Origin: VFZN01 sp963709325
GTDB lineage: Bacteria; Acidobacteriota; Vicinamibacteria; Vicinamibacterales; UBA2999
Direction of reading: 5' to 3'
Length of the DNA stretch: 64,000 bases
Assembly (NCBI GenBank): GCA_963709325.1
Contig: CAVPVV010000001.1
Coordinates: forward strand, 372,001-436,000
Shown piece by piece: positions 33,524-43,928 of the stretch; position 1 is the stretch's first letter, and every line of letters begins with the position of its first letter. The notes under the pieces are model-generated. The model saw nothing but the letters and a program-made list of their open reading frames with translations, did no database searches and was not told the DNA's origin. The position numbers were made by a program, and so were the translations under genes.

Positions 33524-35158
33524 TCAGTGAGCCCGGAAGATGCCAGTCCGGGGCACGCCGTCGGCGCCCGGCATCTGCAGGCCGATTCGCGACGCCAGGG
33601 TTGGTGTGAGGTCAGCCGGCGTCGAGGGCGTGTCGTAGCGGCCGGCCACGACGCCGCTGCCGAAGAAGATCAAGGGCACTTGCTGGTCGTACGGGTTGTG
33701 CGTTCCGTGCGTGGTCGCGTCAGACCCGCCGACGATGTAGTACGGCCGCGGGACGATCACGATCTGTCCGCTTCTGCCGGCAAAGTGGCTGAGCGCCGCC
33801 GCACGGACCACCGGATCCTTTGAATCGCGCCCCGCTTCAAGTCCGGCGCTGGGCATCGCGCGCAGCACGCCCGGGAGGCGCTCGAGCGCGGCGAGCACCG
33901 GCCGCAGCAGAGCCGGATTCTCGGCAACCCGCTGCCGGGCGTCGGCTGAGAGATAGATCTGCGTGTACTCCGCGCGCGCCACGTGCTCTCCAGGCCCGAA
34001 CGACTCGACGAGTGCGGCGTTGGCGGCGCGCGCCAGCTGCTGAAGGGCAATGCGTCCGCCCTCGTGCCCTTCGGCGACCCAGGCTTCGGGAATGGGCGCC
34101 ACGCCATGATCGGCGCTGAGCCCCAGGAGATAGCGTCCCCGGCCGACGCTCGTGTCGAGCGAGTCGAGCAGGTCGCCGATGGTCACGTCGAGGCGCAGGA
34201 GCGTGTCCTGTACTTCGTGGCTGTCGGGACCGAACTTGTGGCCGACATAGTCGAGCGCGGAGAAGCTGATGGCGAGAAGATCCACTGCTGGGCCCTGTCC
34301 GAGCTTCTTCCGCTTCACCAGGTCAGCCGCCATCGCGCCGAGGTACGCGTCCGCGTACGGGCTGTTCTCCCAGAGCGTGTAGAACTGATCCTCCGACGTT
34401 CCCGGGCCTCCGGCCATCGGATGCGGGAACACGGTGGTCCATCCGCTGGGCGGCTTCTCTCCCATCCCGTCGTCGACGCCGGTGTAACGCTCGGCATCGA
34501 GCAGTCGCTGCCAGACCTCGCCCCTCAACGCGAGCCTGGGATGTGCGCTGACGAAGGCCTGCACGTCGGGATCGGGAGCCGCCGAGTAGGCGGTCGAGGT
34601 GGCCCACTTGTTGTGATCGTCCGTCCAGGTGACGACCCCGCCCTTGCCCGCCATCATGATCGCGCTCCGGGGCTTGGTCGACAGGCTTACCACTTGAGCG
34701 GCGGGCGAGGCCTCGCGAAGCCGATCCGCCATCGTCGGGACGAGCAACTGGACCGCGCTGTGCCCGACTGATTCGGCGTCCGGCTCGTAGCCGATTGACT
34801 TGACGGCCGCGTCTTCGGTGCACGTCCCGTTGCGCGTGCCGCGCCACCACGCGTTCATGATGATGCCGTGCGTGGCGGGGAAGCTCCCCGTGCCGATCGT
34901 CGCGTGGCCGGCGCAGGTGACCGTCTGCAGATAGGGATAGAAGTTCCGCTCGAAGACGGCGCCCTCGGTCAGCAGCCGCTTCATGCCCCTGGTCCACAGC
35001 GGGGCCATGCGATCGAGATAGTCGTTGCGCATCTGATCGACGACGACGATGACCAGCAGCCGCGGTCCTTCCGGGGCCTGGGCCGCAATCCGCGGACTTG
35101 CGGAGACAGAAAAGATGACGAGCAGCAGCGCGGCTGCCGCAAATGGAGCGCGAATCAT
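33524..35158 (-). CDS. PafA-like alkaline phosphatase / nucleotide pyrophosphatase family
   Basis: A 544-aa periplasmic metallo-phosphatase of the type I phosphodiesterase superfamily. Signal peptide (FAAAALLLVIFSVSA), metal ligand in VVVDQMRNDYLDR, and the threonine nucleophile loop QTVTCAGHATIGTGSFPATH. Further metal ligands are in DLLAISFSALDYVGHKFGP and LLGLSADHGVAPIPE and the terminal THGTHNPYDQQVPLIFFG. The Thr (not Ser) nucleophile and length fit PafA, which releases phosphate from many monoesters. It lies 5 nt after the HD-GYP gene. Confidence 0.9.
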   Translation of the reverse strand: MIRAPFAAAALLLVIFSVSASPRIAAQAPEGPRLLVIVVVDQMRNDYLDRMAPLWTRGMKRLLTEGAVFERNFYPYLQTVTCAGHATIGTGSFPATHGIIMNAWWRGTRNGTCTEDAAVKSIGYEPDAESVGHSAVQLLVPTMADRLREASPAAQVVSLSTKPRSAIMMAGKGGVVTWTDDHNKWATSTAYSAAPDPDVQAFVSAHPRLALRGEVWQRLLDAERYTGVDDGMGEKPPSGWTTVFPHPMAGGPGTSEDQFYTLWENSPYADAYLGAMAADLVKRKKLGQGPAVDLLAISFSALDYVGHKFGPDSHEVQDTLLRLDVTIGDLLDSLDTSVGRGRYLLGLSADHGVAPIPEAWVAEGHEGGRIALQQLARAANAALVESFGPGEHVARAEYTQIYLSADARQRVAENPALLRPVLAALERLPGVLRAMPSAGLEAGRDSKDPVVRAAALSHFAGRSGQIVIVPRPYYIVGGSDATTHGTHNPYDQQVPLIFFGSGVVAGRYDTPSTPADLTPTLASRIGLQMPGADGVPRTGIFRAH

Positions 35159-35163
35159 GGGTA

Positions 35164-36558
35164 TTACAGGTAGGTGAGGGGATCGATGGCGTATTCGGAC
35201 GGATCCAGCGGCGCGACGACCTTCCGCGCCTTCGCCGGATCGGACTGTTCCTCGAAGAGGTTGATGTCCACCGGCGTCAGGAGGCGGCGGCGTTTGCCAT
35301 CCATGATGACACGGACGCGCGGCCGATGCGGATCGGGCGCGTGCACCTGCAGCACGACGGCGACGGCGCCGTCGTCGAGCAGCACCAGGTTGCCGGGCGG
35401 ATAGATGCCCAGCAGTTGCGTGAAGCGGCGGACCAGGTGCTGATCGAACTGATGACCGTCGGCGCGCTTCATGACCTCGAGGATGCGCTCGGTGGGCAGC
35501 GACCCCTGGTAGGCGCGCTGCGATCGCATTGCGTCGTAGACGTCGGCGATGCTGCAGAGCATCGTGGCAAGGTTCAGCTTCGGACGCGACACGCCGACCG
35601 GATAGCCGGTGCCGTCGCTGCGCAAGTGGTGCTCGAACGCGACCACCGGAGCGATGGACGGAATCTCCGGCGTGCGGCGCAGGATCTCGGCGCCGTCCAC
35701 GACATGGCGCCGCATCACGTCCATTTCAGGGTCGGTGAGCCGATCCGGCTTCCTCAGAATCTCGGCCGGCGTGCGGACCTTGCCGATGTCGTGCATCAGC
35801 CCGGCAAGGCCGAACTCACGGAGCAGCCCGCCGTCGATGCCGAGCGCGCGCGCCTGGGCCATGGTGAGGATCGACACGTTCACCATGTGGGTGAAGGTGT
35901 AGTTGTCGTATTCCTTGAGCGCGGTGAGCGCGAGGAGCGCGGTCCGGTTCTGCGCCACTGCCTGCGACAGCTGCTCGATGAGATTTCGCGCTTCGCGTGG
36001 GTCAGGCCTGCCCTCGTGCTTGGCCGCCTCCCATACCTCTTCGGCTACGGTCGACGCCTCGGCATAGAGGCGACGGATGGCGGCCATGTCCGCGGCGGAG
36101 GTATCGACGCGCTCTTCGAGCTCGATCCGGCCGACGCGGATGTGGCGCAGGTTCTGCAAGGCGTCGAGGGCATCGGACGGCAGAGCGCCCGTTGTTTCCT
36201 GCCCGACCGGGCGCTCCGGGTGGCTGATGGTGTGCACCAGCGTGTCGATTTCGTCCGGTTCGACACCGCGTTCGAACGCGATGCGCTCGATGCCGAGCCG
36301 CTTCAGGCGCCGGACGAGCTCGCCGTAGGTCTCGCGGCTCTTCGGGAGCGCGAGCTCGCCGACGACGATGTCCCCGCCGACGATGCCGACCGTGATCGTG
36401 ACCTGATCGGCGAGCAGCTGCGAGCAGGTTTCGGCGAGCGCGCCAAGCCCGCGGGCCACCAGCGGATGCCCGGGCCTGTAGAGCTGCAAGCCACGGACTG
36501 CGGCAGCGAGCCGGCGCACGAAATCGTCGGCCACGCGCATCTGGCGGGCTGCGTCCAT
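35164..36558 (-). CDS. HD-GYP domain protein
   Basis: A 464-aa cytoplasmic protein. The N-terminal half (to about 210) is helical, of unknown type, with VRRLAAAVRGLQLYRPGHP, a region also seen in the upstream HEAT protein (AAIRAVSMYPPSHP). The C-terminal HD-GYP domain has HMVNVSILTMAQARALG, the metal HD in LMHDIGKVRTP, RRHVVDGAEILRR and the GYP element as HLRSDGTGYPVGV. HD-GYP enzymes hydrolyse c-di-GMP; the GYP loop is present, so activity is plausible. The ATG at 36558 shares one base with the TAA of the HEAT gene, so they are coupled; the open frame continues upstream only as a shadow. Confidence 0.9.
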   Translation of the reverse strand: MDAARQMRVADDFVRRLAAAVRGLQLYRPGHPLVARGLGALAETCSQLLADQVTITVGIVGGDIVVGELALPKSRETYGELVRRLKRLGIERIAFERGVEPDEIDTLVHTISHPERPVGQETTGALPSDALDALQNLRHIRVGRIELEERVDTSAADMAAIRRLYAEASTVAEEVWEAAKHEGRPDPREARNLIEQLSQAVAQNRTALLALTALKEYDNYTFTHMVNVSILTMAQARALGIDGGLLREFGLAGLMHDIGKVRTPAEILRKPDRLTDPEMDVMRRHVVDGAEILRRTPEIPSIAPVVAFEHHLRSDGTGYPVGVSRPKLNLATMLCSIADVYDAMRSQRAYQGSLPTERILEVMKRADGHQFDQHLVRRFTQLLGIYPPGNLVLLDDGAVAVVLQVHAPDPHRPRVRVIMDGKRRRLLTPVDINLFEEQSDPAKARKVVAPLDPSEYAIDPLTYL

Positions 36559-38838
36559 TACGAAGGTCCTCCGGCCGGCCGGGCGCGGCGCGGCGCACTC
36601 ATCGCGTCGGTGGCGGCCTTGCGCACCCCGCGCGGGCCGGTGGTGCTGGCCTCCTGCAGCACGGCGTCGCCGGCCGGGGAAGCAGTGGCGTGGAGCGCCC
36701 GCGCGGCGGCGGCGCGCAGGCGCGCGGTCCGCAGCGGCGCCCACCATTCACCGCGATCGAGCACCGTCTTGAGCACGTCGATGCCGCGCCGGTCGGCCCC
36801 GCTGCGCCCCAGCGCCTCGACGGCTGAGATGAAGGCAGCCTCGCTCGCGCCGGTGTGGCTGGTGTGCTCGAGGATGTAGACGATGAGGGGCGCCGCCCGC
36901 TCGTCGTTGAACGAGCCGATCGTGTGCATGATCGCCTCTCGGGCCCGATCGTCGCCAGCCTTCATCGCCTCCTCGAGCAGCGCGTACAGACTCACTCGTA
37001 CCGATCTTGATGATCGCCCTCAGCGCCTCGCGCTGCACGTGAGGGTCGGCGTCGGCGAGCAGCACGTGCAGGTCGCCGAGCGCCCCCTCGCCCCCGACCG
37101 CCTGCATCACCTCGATCACGGCGCGGCGCACCGCCGGATTGGGCGAGTCGCGTAGCGCCTTGACGGGATCGAGCGCCGCCGCGCCGAAGCTAATCAGGAC
37201 GTCCTTGGCGAGGCGGACGGCCAGGCGGCTGTCCTCGGAGCCGATCGCACCGACGAGCGGAAGGATCAGGCCAGGCCCAATCGTCGAGCAGAGTCCGTGG
37301 AGCACCGGCACGTCGACATCCGGCATCTGGCGCATGCATAGCATCAGGTGGCCGACGAGGACGCCGCCGGTGGCGCGGTCCAGCCCGGCCCTGGCGGCTC
37401 CCGCAAAGGGCGAGCGGGCATCGTCGGCGACGTCAGAAACGGCGGACGCGATCTGGTGCGCCAGCCGTAGATCGCCGACCAGCACCAGCTGTTCCAGTCG
37501 GGCCAGCGCCAGTTCCAGCACCGACGTCCAGGCTTCGGGGCGATCCTCGAGGCGGAGCAGGTCGACCAGCATCTGCTGGTCCAGGGCCCGCAGGTCCTCG
37601 TCCTTGACGGTGGAGATCCAGGCGGCAATGCGATCCGGCGGGTCGTCCGTGATGTGCTCGATCTCGACGGCCATCGCCCGGGCGGTGTTCAGCTCGCGGT
37701 CGTACTCGGCCGGAACGTAGTCGGCATCCGAGTACGACATCAGCAGCTTCACCGCGTGCATCCAGATGTCGTTGAACTGCGGGTCCGACCCGAGCGGCGA
37801 GAGCGAGACCCGCTCCTCGGCGAGCAGCAGGGCGGTATGGGCCTGGTCCTCGGAGGTGATCAGCGCGTTGAACGCTTCCGCCAGCCGTGACGTGGCGCCG
37901 CGATCGCGCGACACGTTCTCGGCCACGAATGCGGCCAGCTTCTCCTCGGTAAAGCGGGCCCGGATCTCACCTCCCAGATCGACGCCTTCTTCGAGGCGGT
38001 CACCGCCCTCCTTGCCCTTCGTGGTCTCCCCGAGGATCGCGAGCATCATGTCGGGTGACACCCGCGTGGTGCCGGCGGCGATGTTGTTCATCACCTCGTC
38101 GAACTCGTCGGGTGTGTGCGTGGCCGCGTAGTTGGCGAGAGAGCGCAGCAGCTTGACGACTGCTTCCTGTTGGCCCTCGGCCGACTGGCCGGCGGCGTGG
38201 GAGCGTTCCTGCAGCCGGGCCAGGAACTCGCCGAGGCGCTCGGCATCGCGCGCGATTTCGAGGAGCGACGCCAGCACCTTGTCGTCGAGCGTGCTCCGGT
38301 CGTCACCGACCAGGCAGCGATCAATCAGGTCCTCCCAGGTCGGGTCCAGCCGGCTGGCGGCGCTGTCCTTCTCGCGCAGGACCTCCGCGTAATCGATCTC
38401 TTTGATCTCCACCGGGCCGCCGCCGACCGCCTGCCACGCGCGCCCGATTCCGCCCTCTTTCCGGATCTCCTCGGGCGAGGTCGCGAGCAGCGACAGCAGC
38501 ATGTGCCAGGCGCCGGCGGTCAGCGGCCCTTTAACTGTCAGCTCGCCGACGTTGAGCTTGTGGAGCAGCACCGCAAGTTCGTCCACCGCGGCCTCGGCGC
38601 GCGGCATCGTCTTCCCCTCGACCAGCAACGTGTCCGGGGTGACGGTGAAGATGAGCGGGCTAATTTCGGTCGCCGCCGCGCCTGCCGCCAGCAGCCGGGC
38701 GAGCGCCGCCTGAATCGTCGGATGGCTGGGCGGATACATCGACACGGCGCGGATGGCCGCCTTGCAGGCGCGGGCGAACTCCGCGACGCGGCCGGCCGCT
38801 TCCGCGGTCATCGGGTCGGGTGTCCTGGCGGTCGCCAT
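36558..38838 (-). CDS. HEAT-repeat regulatory protein, frameshifted near the C terminus
   Basis: A large helical protein of about 760 aa. The N-terminal part (VAEFARACKAAIRAVSMYPP, SHPTIQAALARLL) resembles the first helices of the HD-GYP partner. The remainder is alpha-solenoid, with HEAT units clearest near the end (NPAVRRAVIEVMQAVGGEGA, DADPHVQREALRAIIKIGT). At about 36996 one extra base breaks the frame; the shifted frame resumes at once with VSLYALLEEAMKAGDDRARE and further HEAT units, ending at TAA 36558-36560 on the HD-GYP start. The start ATG at 38838 has no ribosome site; TAAAAT lies 14 nt upstream. Probably a scaffold for the HD-GYP protein (inference). Confidence 0.75.
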
Positions 38839-38852
38839 CGGGTCGGGTGACG

Positions 38853-38858
38853 ATTTTA
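38853..38858 (-). promoter_or_regulatory. -10 box TAAAAT for the HEAT/HD-GYP operon
   Basis: On the minus strand TAAAAT ends 14 nt before the ATG at 38838, a leader of about 7 nt. It lies back to back with the deoA promoter. Confidence 0.35.
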
Positions 38859-38928
38859 CCGGCAGTTGCACGTGTCGGCAGTCCGAAACCACCTCTCTTA
38901 TCGGCCCGAAGCCCGCGGCGCCATACGC

Positions 38929-38934
38929 TATACT
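38929..38934 (+). promoter_or_regulatory. -10 box TATACT for the nucleoside operon
   Basis: TATACT followed by GCCGG, the same 11-mer as at the sppA promoter, 13 nt before the deoA ATG; the leader would be about 6 nt. Confidence 0.45.
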
Positions 38935-38947
38935 GCCGGCCGGCCCA

Positions 38948-40255
<1,308 letters not shown>

Positions 40256-40291
40256 GCGCGGACGCATCGCGTCTGCTCGAGGAGAACGCGC

Positions 40292-41542
40292 GTGGGTGAC
40301 TGGCTGATTCGTGTGCAGTCGCTGGTCGGCTTCGTCGGGATCCTCGCGTTCGCCTACGCGATGTCATCGAACCGCAAGGCGATCAGCGCCCGGGTAGTCG
40401 CCTGGGGCCTGAGTCTGCAGCTGCTGTTCGCGCTCGTCGTGCTCAAGACGGATGTGGGGCAATGGACCTTCCAGGTGCTCGGCGACAAGATCCGGCAGCT
40501 GCTCGAGTACTCCGCGGTCGGCGCCGCGTTCGTGTTCGGTCCGCTCGGCGATCGCGGGGTCTGGACCAAGGTGATGACCGGCGCGCTCGGCGAGGCCGGG
40601 GCGCAGTACGGAGTGATCTTCGCCTTTCAGATTCTCCCGACCATCATCTTCATCGCGGCGCTCTTCGCGATCCTCTATTACCTCGGCGTCATGCAGGTGG
40701 TGGTGCGGCTCTTTGCCGTCGTCATGAACCGCGTGATGGGAGCCAGTGGCGCGGAGTCGCTGAACGTCGCGGCCAGCATCTTCATGGGGCAGACCGAGGC
40801 GCCGCTGACGATTCGGCCCTATCTCGGACGAATGACGCAGTCGGAGCTGATGACGGTCATGACCTCCGGGATGGCTCACATCTCCGGCGGCATCATGGCC
40901 GCTTACATCGCATTCGGAATCGAGCCGAAGCACCTCTTGACCGCCGTGATCATGACCGCACCGGGCACGCTGATGATGGCGAAGATGTTCGTGCCCGAGA
41001 CCGCCGTGCCCGAGACGTTGGGGACGGTGCGCCTCGACGTGGAGAAGACGGACGTCAACATCATCGACGCCGCCGGACGCGGGACCGGTGAGGGCTTACA
41101 CCTGGCGATGAACGTCGGCGCGATGCTGATCAGCTTCGTCGCGCTGATCGCGCTGGTCAATGCCATCCTTGGTGTCACCGGGCTCACGCTCCAGCAGATC
41201 CTCGGCTGGATCTTCGCGCCGGTTGCGTGGGCCCTCGGCGTGCCGTGGCGCGACGCCACCGTTGTCGGGAACCTGCTCGGCACCAGGATGGTGCTGAACG
41301 AGTTCATCGCTTTCGCCGAGCTCGGGCCGCTGAAGGCGACGCTCGATCCGCGCTCGTTCACGATCGCAACCTTCGCGCTCTGCGGCTTCGCGAACTTCTC
41401 GTCGATCGGCATCCAGATCGGCGGCATCGGCGCGCTGGTCCCGGAACGCCGGCACGATCTGGCACGGCTCGGCTTCCGGGCCATGCTCGCCGGCACACTC
41501 GCCAACTTCATGACCGCGATCATCGTCGGCCTCCTGTTGTGA
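40292..41542 (+). CDS. nupC: concentrative nucleoside transporter (NupC/CNT family)
   Basis: A 416-aa inner-membrane symporter importing nucleosides with H+ or Na+. CNT motifs: GAAFVFGPLGDRG, the helical-hairpin GQTEAPLTIRPYL with the substrate-binding QTE, LMTVMTSGMAHISGG, and GTRMVLNEFIAF, plus FANFSSIGIQIGG near the end. GTG start with GAGGAG about 8 nt upstream. A 15-codon open frame (40253-40300) lies in the 36-nt gap and into this gene; it is not considered real. Confidence 0.95.
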   Translation: MGDWLIRVQSLVGFVGILAFAYAMSSNRKAISARVVAWGLSLQLLFALVVLKTDVGQWTFQVLGDKIRQLLEYSAVGAAFVFGPLGDRGVWTKVMTGALGEAGAQYGVIFAFQILPTIIFIAALFAILYYLGVMQVVVRLFAVVMNRVMGASGAESLNVAASIFMGQTEAPLTIRPYLGRMTQSELMTVMTSGMAHISGGIMAAYIAFGIEPKHLLTAVIMTAPGTLMMAKMFVPETAVPETLGTVRLDVEKTDVNIIDAAGRGTGEGLHLAMNVGAMLISFVALIALVNAILGVTGLTLQQILGWIFAPVAWALGVPWRDATVVGNLLGTRMVLNEFIAFAELGPLKATLDPRSFTIATFALCGFANFSSIGIQIGGIGALVPERRHDLARLGFRAMLAGTLANFMTAIIVGLLL

Positions 41543-41564
41543 ACGTGGGACCTCAAGACCTCTC

Positions 41565-42383
41565 ATGAGCGAATTCGACAAGGCCGTTGAAGCGGCGGAG
41601 TTCCTGCGCGGCCGCGGATTCGGCGGGGCCGACGTGGCGGTGGTGCTCGGCTCGGGTCTCGGCGCCTTTGCCGAAACGCTGGCGGAGCGTTTCGAACTGC
41701 CGTATACCGACATCCCGCATTGGCCGGCGTCGGCCATCGTCGGGCACGCCGGACGGCTCGTCGGCGGTGTGCTCAAGGGCAAGAACGTGCTGGCGCTGTC
41801 GGGCCGCGTTCACTTCTACGAAGGTCACCCGCTCGCCACCGTCACCTTCGGGATCCGGGTGTTGGGCCGGCTCGGTGCGCCGCGGTTGATCCTCACGAAT
41901 GCGGCCGGCGGCATCAACACGAAGTTCTCCCAGGGGGCGTTGATGCTGATCGACGATCACATCAACCTGCTCGGAAGCAATCCGCTGGTCGGCGCCAACG
42001 ACGAGCGGTTCGGGCCGCGCTTCCCCGACATGAGTGAGATCTACTCGAAGCGCCTTCGCCAGCTGGCCGCCGCGGCGGCTGCGGCCGCCGGCGTACCTAT
42101 CGAGCACGGCGTCTACATCGCAGTGCACGGCCCCAGCTACGAGACCCCTGCCGAGATCCGGGCGTTCCGGGGGTGGGGCGCCGATGCTGTCGGCATGTCC
42201 ACGGCGCCCGAGGCGATCGTCGCGCGCCACATGGGGCTGGAGGTGCTCGGGATCTCGTGCATCACCAACATGGCCGCTGGCGTGCTGCCGCAGCCGCTGG
42301 TGCACGCCGAAGTCGTCGAGACCGCGCTTCGCGTCCGCGGTCAGTTCATCGCGCTGCTGGAGGGCACCATTGAGCGACTCTGA
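41565..42383 (+). CDS. punA: purine nucleoside phosphorylase, trimeric type
   Basis: A 272-aa enzyme for phosphorolysis of inosine and guanosine (and deoxy forms). Motifs: VVLGSGLGAFAE, GRVHFYEGHP, LTNAAGGIN, the ribose/phosphate site GPSYETPAEIRAFR, GMSTAPEAIVA and GISCITNMAAG. The Asn in ITN corresponds to the residue that selects 6-oxopurines; methylthioadenosine phosphorylases have Asp, so this is a PNP and not MtnP despite mtnA nearby. Its end overlaps cdd by 14 nt. Confidence 0.95.
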   Translation: MSEFDKAVEAAEFLRGRGFGGADVAVVLGSGLGAFAETLAERFELPYTDIPHWPASAIVGHAGRLVGGVLKGKNVLALSGRVHFYEGHPLATVTFGIRVLGRLGAPRLILTNAAGGINTKFSQGALMLIDDHINLLGSNPLVGANDERFGPRFPDMSEIYSKRLRQLAAAAAAAAGVPIEHGVYIAVHGPSYETPAEIRAFRGWGADAVGMSTAPEAIVARHMGLEVLGISCITNMAAGVLPQPLVHAEVVETALRVRGQFIALLEGTIERL

Positions 42384-42768
42384 CCAGCTCGTTGCCGCGG
42401 CCCGCGACGCGCGCGAGCGTGCGATCGCCACCTACTCCGGCTTTCGCGTCGGCGCCGCGCTCGAAACCGCCGACGGCACCATCGTCACCGGGTGCAACAT
42501 CGAGAACGCGAGCTACGGCCTCACGATTTGCGCTGAGCGGGTCGCGATGTTCAAGGCGCTCTCCGAAGGCCACCGCACGTTCGTCCGCATCGTCGTCGTC
42601 GCTGACACCGTCGAGCCCACGCCGCCCTGCGGCGCCTGCCGCCAGATCTTGTGGGAGTTCGGACCCGATCTCGAGGTGATCGTCGCGAACCTGACGGAAG
42701 TGACCGGCCGCCACCGGATCGCCGATCTGCTGCCGCACGCCTTCGACGGCCGGCTGTTGGAATCGTAG
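42370..42768 (+). CDS. cdd: cytidine deaminase
   Basis: Deaminates cytidine and deoxycytidine. A 132-aa homotetrameric-type enzyme: SGFRVGAALETADG, CNIENASYGLTICAERVAMF with the catalytic C-A-E, and the zinc PCGAC (PPCGACRQILWEF). The TTG start at 42370 is chosen because GGAGGG (42359-42364) precedes it by 5 nt; the open frame upstream is a shadow of punA. Last gene of the nucleoside operon. Confidence 0.95.
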   Translation: MSDSDQLVAAARDARERAIATYSGFRVGAALETADGTIVTGCNIENASYGLTICAERVAMFKALSEGHRTFVRIVVVADTVEPTPPCGACRQILWEFGPDLEVIVANLTEVTGRHRIADLLPHAFDGRLLES

Positions 42769-42785
42769 TACGAAGGCGATCCCGG

Positions 42786-42791
42786 TATGAT
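42786..42791 (+). promoter_or_regulatory. -10 box TATGAT, 6 nt before mtnA
   Basis: TATGAT followed by CGCTGA and ATG 42798; leaderless arrangement directly after cdd. Confidence 0.5.
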
Positions 42792-42797
42792 CGCTGA

Positions 42798-43856
42798 ATG
42801 CTTCCGACCGTAGCCTGGGACGGCGACAACATCGTGATGGTGGACCAGCGCAAGCTGCCGGTCTCCGAGATCTACGTCACCTGCAAGACCGTCAACGACG
42901 TCGCCAAGGCGATCAAGACAATGGTCATTCGCGGCGCCCCGGCGATCGGTGTCAGCGCCGCGATGGGCGTCGCGCTCGGCGCGGCCCGCAGCAAGGCGAG
43001 CGGCACGAAGCAGTTCACGACAGAATTCCAGAGAAACTGCGATCTGTTGGCCGCCACCCGCCCGACCGCGGTGAACCTGTTCTGGGCCATCGAGCGGATG
43101 AAACAATCGTTCGCGGAAGGCGCGCAGGCCGGCGAGTCGGTCGAGCAGTTGAAAGCGCGGCTGCGAGCGACCGCCGACCGGATCCACGACGACGACGTGG
43201 AGAGCTGCCGGGCGATAGGGCGTCACGGCGCGACCGTGGTTCCGGCGGAGGCGCGGATCCTCACGCATTGCAACGCCGGGGCGCTGGCGACGGCCGGCTA
43301 CGGCACTGCGCTCGGAGTGATCCGCGGCGCTGTCGAAGCAGGGAAGCGGGTCGCGGTACTCGCCGACGAGACGCGCCCGTTCCTGCAGGGAGCGCGGCTG
43401 ACCGCGTGGGAGCTGGTCCGCGACGGCATCGATACGACGGTCATCACCGACAACATGGCGGGCGCGATGATGCGGGCCGGGCAGGTGGACATGATCGTCG
43501 TCGGCGCCGACCGGATTGCGGCAAACGGCGATACCGCGAACAAGATCGGCACCTATACGGTCGCGGTGCTGGCGAAGGAGCACGGGATTCCGTTCTACGT
43601 CGCCGCGCCGTGGTCCACCATCGACCTCGCGACGCCGAACGGCGAGGCGATTCCAATCGAGGAGCGGCCGAGCCGGGAAGTGACGCACGTCGGTCCCACC
43701 CAGGTCGTGCCAGAGGGCGCAAAGGTCCGCAACCCGTCGTTCGACGTGACCCCGGCGAAGTACATCGCGGGGATCATCACCGAGCGCGGCATCTACCGCG
43801 CGCCGTTCGAGGAGTCCCTCGCTGCGGCTGCGCAGGAAGCGGTCGCGGCGTCCTGA
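42798..43856 (+). CDS. mtnA: S-methyl-5-thioribose-1-phosphate isomerase family protein
   Basis: A 352-aa aldose-ketose isomerase of the eIF2B-alpha/MtnA fold. Conserved elements: MVIRGAPAIGVSAAMGVALG, RPTAVNLFWAIERM, THCNAGALATAGYGTALG with the catalytic Cys, VLADETRPFLQGARLTAWEL, the catalytic Asp region GADRIAANGDTANKIGTY and FYVAAPWSTID. This fits methionine-salvage MtnA. The neighbouring nucleoside phosphorylases make ribose-1-phosphate, so a ribose-1,5-bisphosphate isomerase role is an alternative to consider, but the motif set is that of MtnA. Leaderless start. Confidence 0.92.
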   Translation: MLPTVAWDGDNIVMVDQRKLPVSEIYVTCKTVNDVAKAIKTMVIRGAPAIGVSAAMGVALGAARSKASGTKQFTTEFQRNCDLLAATRPTAVNLFWAIERMKQSFAEGAQAGESVEQLKARLRATADRIHDDDVESCRAIGRHGATVVPAEARILTHCNAGALATAGYGTALGVIRGAVEAGKRVAVLADETRPFLQGARLTAWELVRDGIDTTVITDNMAGAMMRAGQVDMIVVGADRIAANGDTANKIGTYTVAVLAKEHGIPFYVAAPWSTIDLATPNGEAIPIEERPSREVTHVGPTQVVPEGAKVRNPSFDVTPAKYIAGIITERGIYRAPFEESLAAAAQEAVAAS

Positions 43857-43870
43857 CGAGCGTCGAGTTG

Positions 43871-43919
43871 GTGCAACGGTGCACCTGTGCACCCTTCTGC
43901 ACCCTTGCACCCTTGCACT
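43871..43919. repeat. word repeat (TGCACCCTT)
   Basis: Five or six 7-9-nt units (GTGCAACGG, TGCACCTG, TGCACCCTTC, TGCACCCT, TGCACCCT) fill the gap between mtnA and tsaD, both on the plus strand. Confidence 0.65.
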
Positions 43920-43928
43920 GCATTCCTC

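Noticed and set aside
38753..38947. Upstream extension of the deoA frame by 65 codons
   Set aside because: It runs through the divergent HEAT gene start and promoter; the family start is the ATG at 38948.
41565..42383. Annotating the phosphorylase as methylthioadenosine phosphorylase because mtnA is close
   Set aside because: The substrate-selecting residue is Asn (SCITN), as in 6-oxopurine PNPs.
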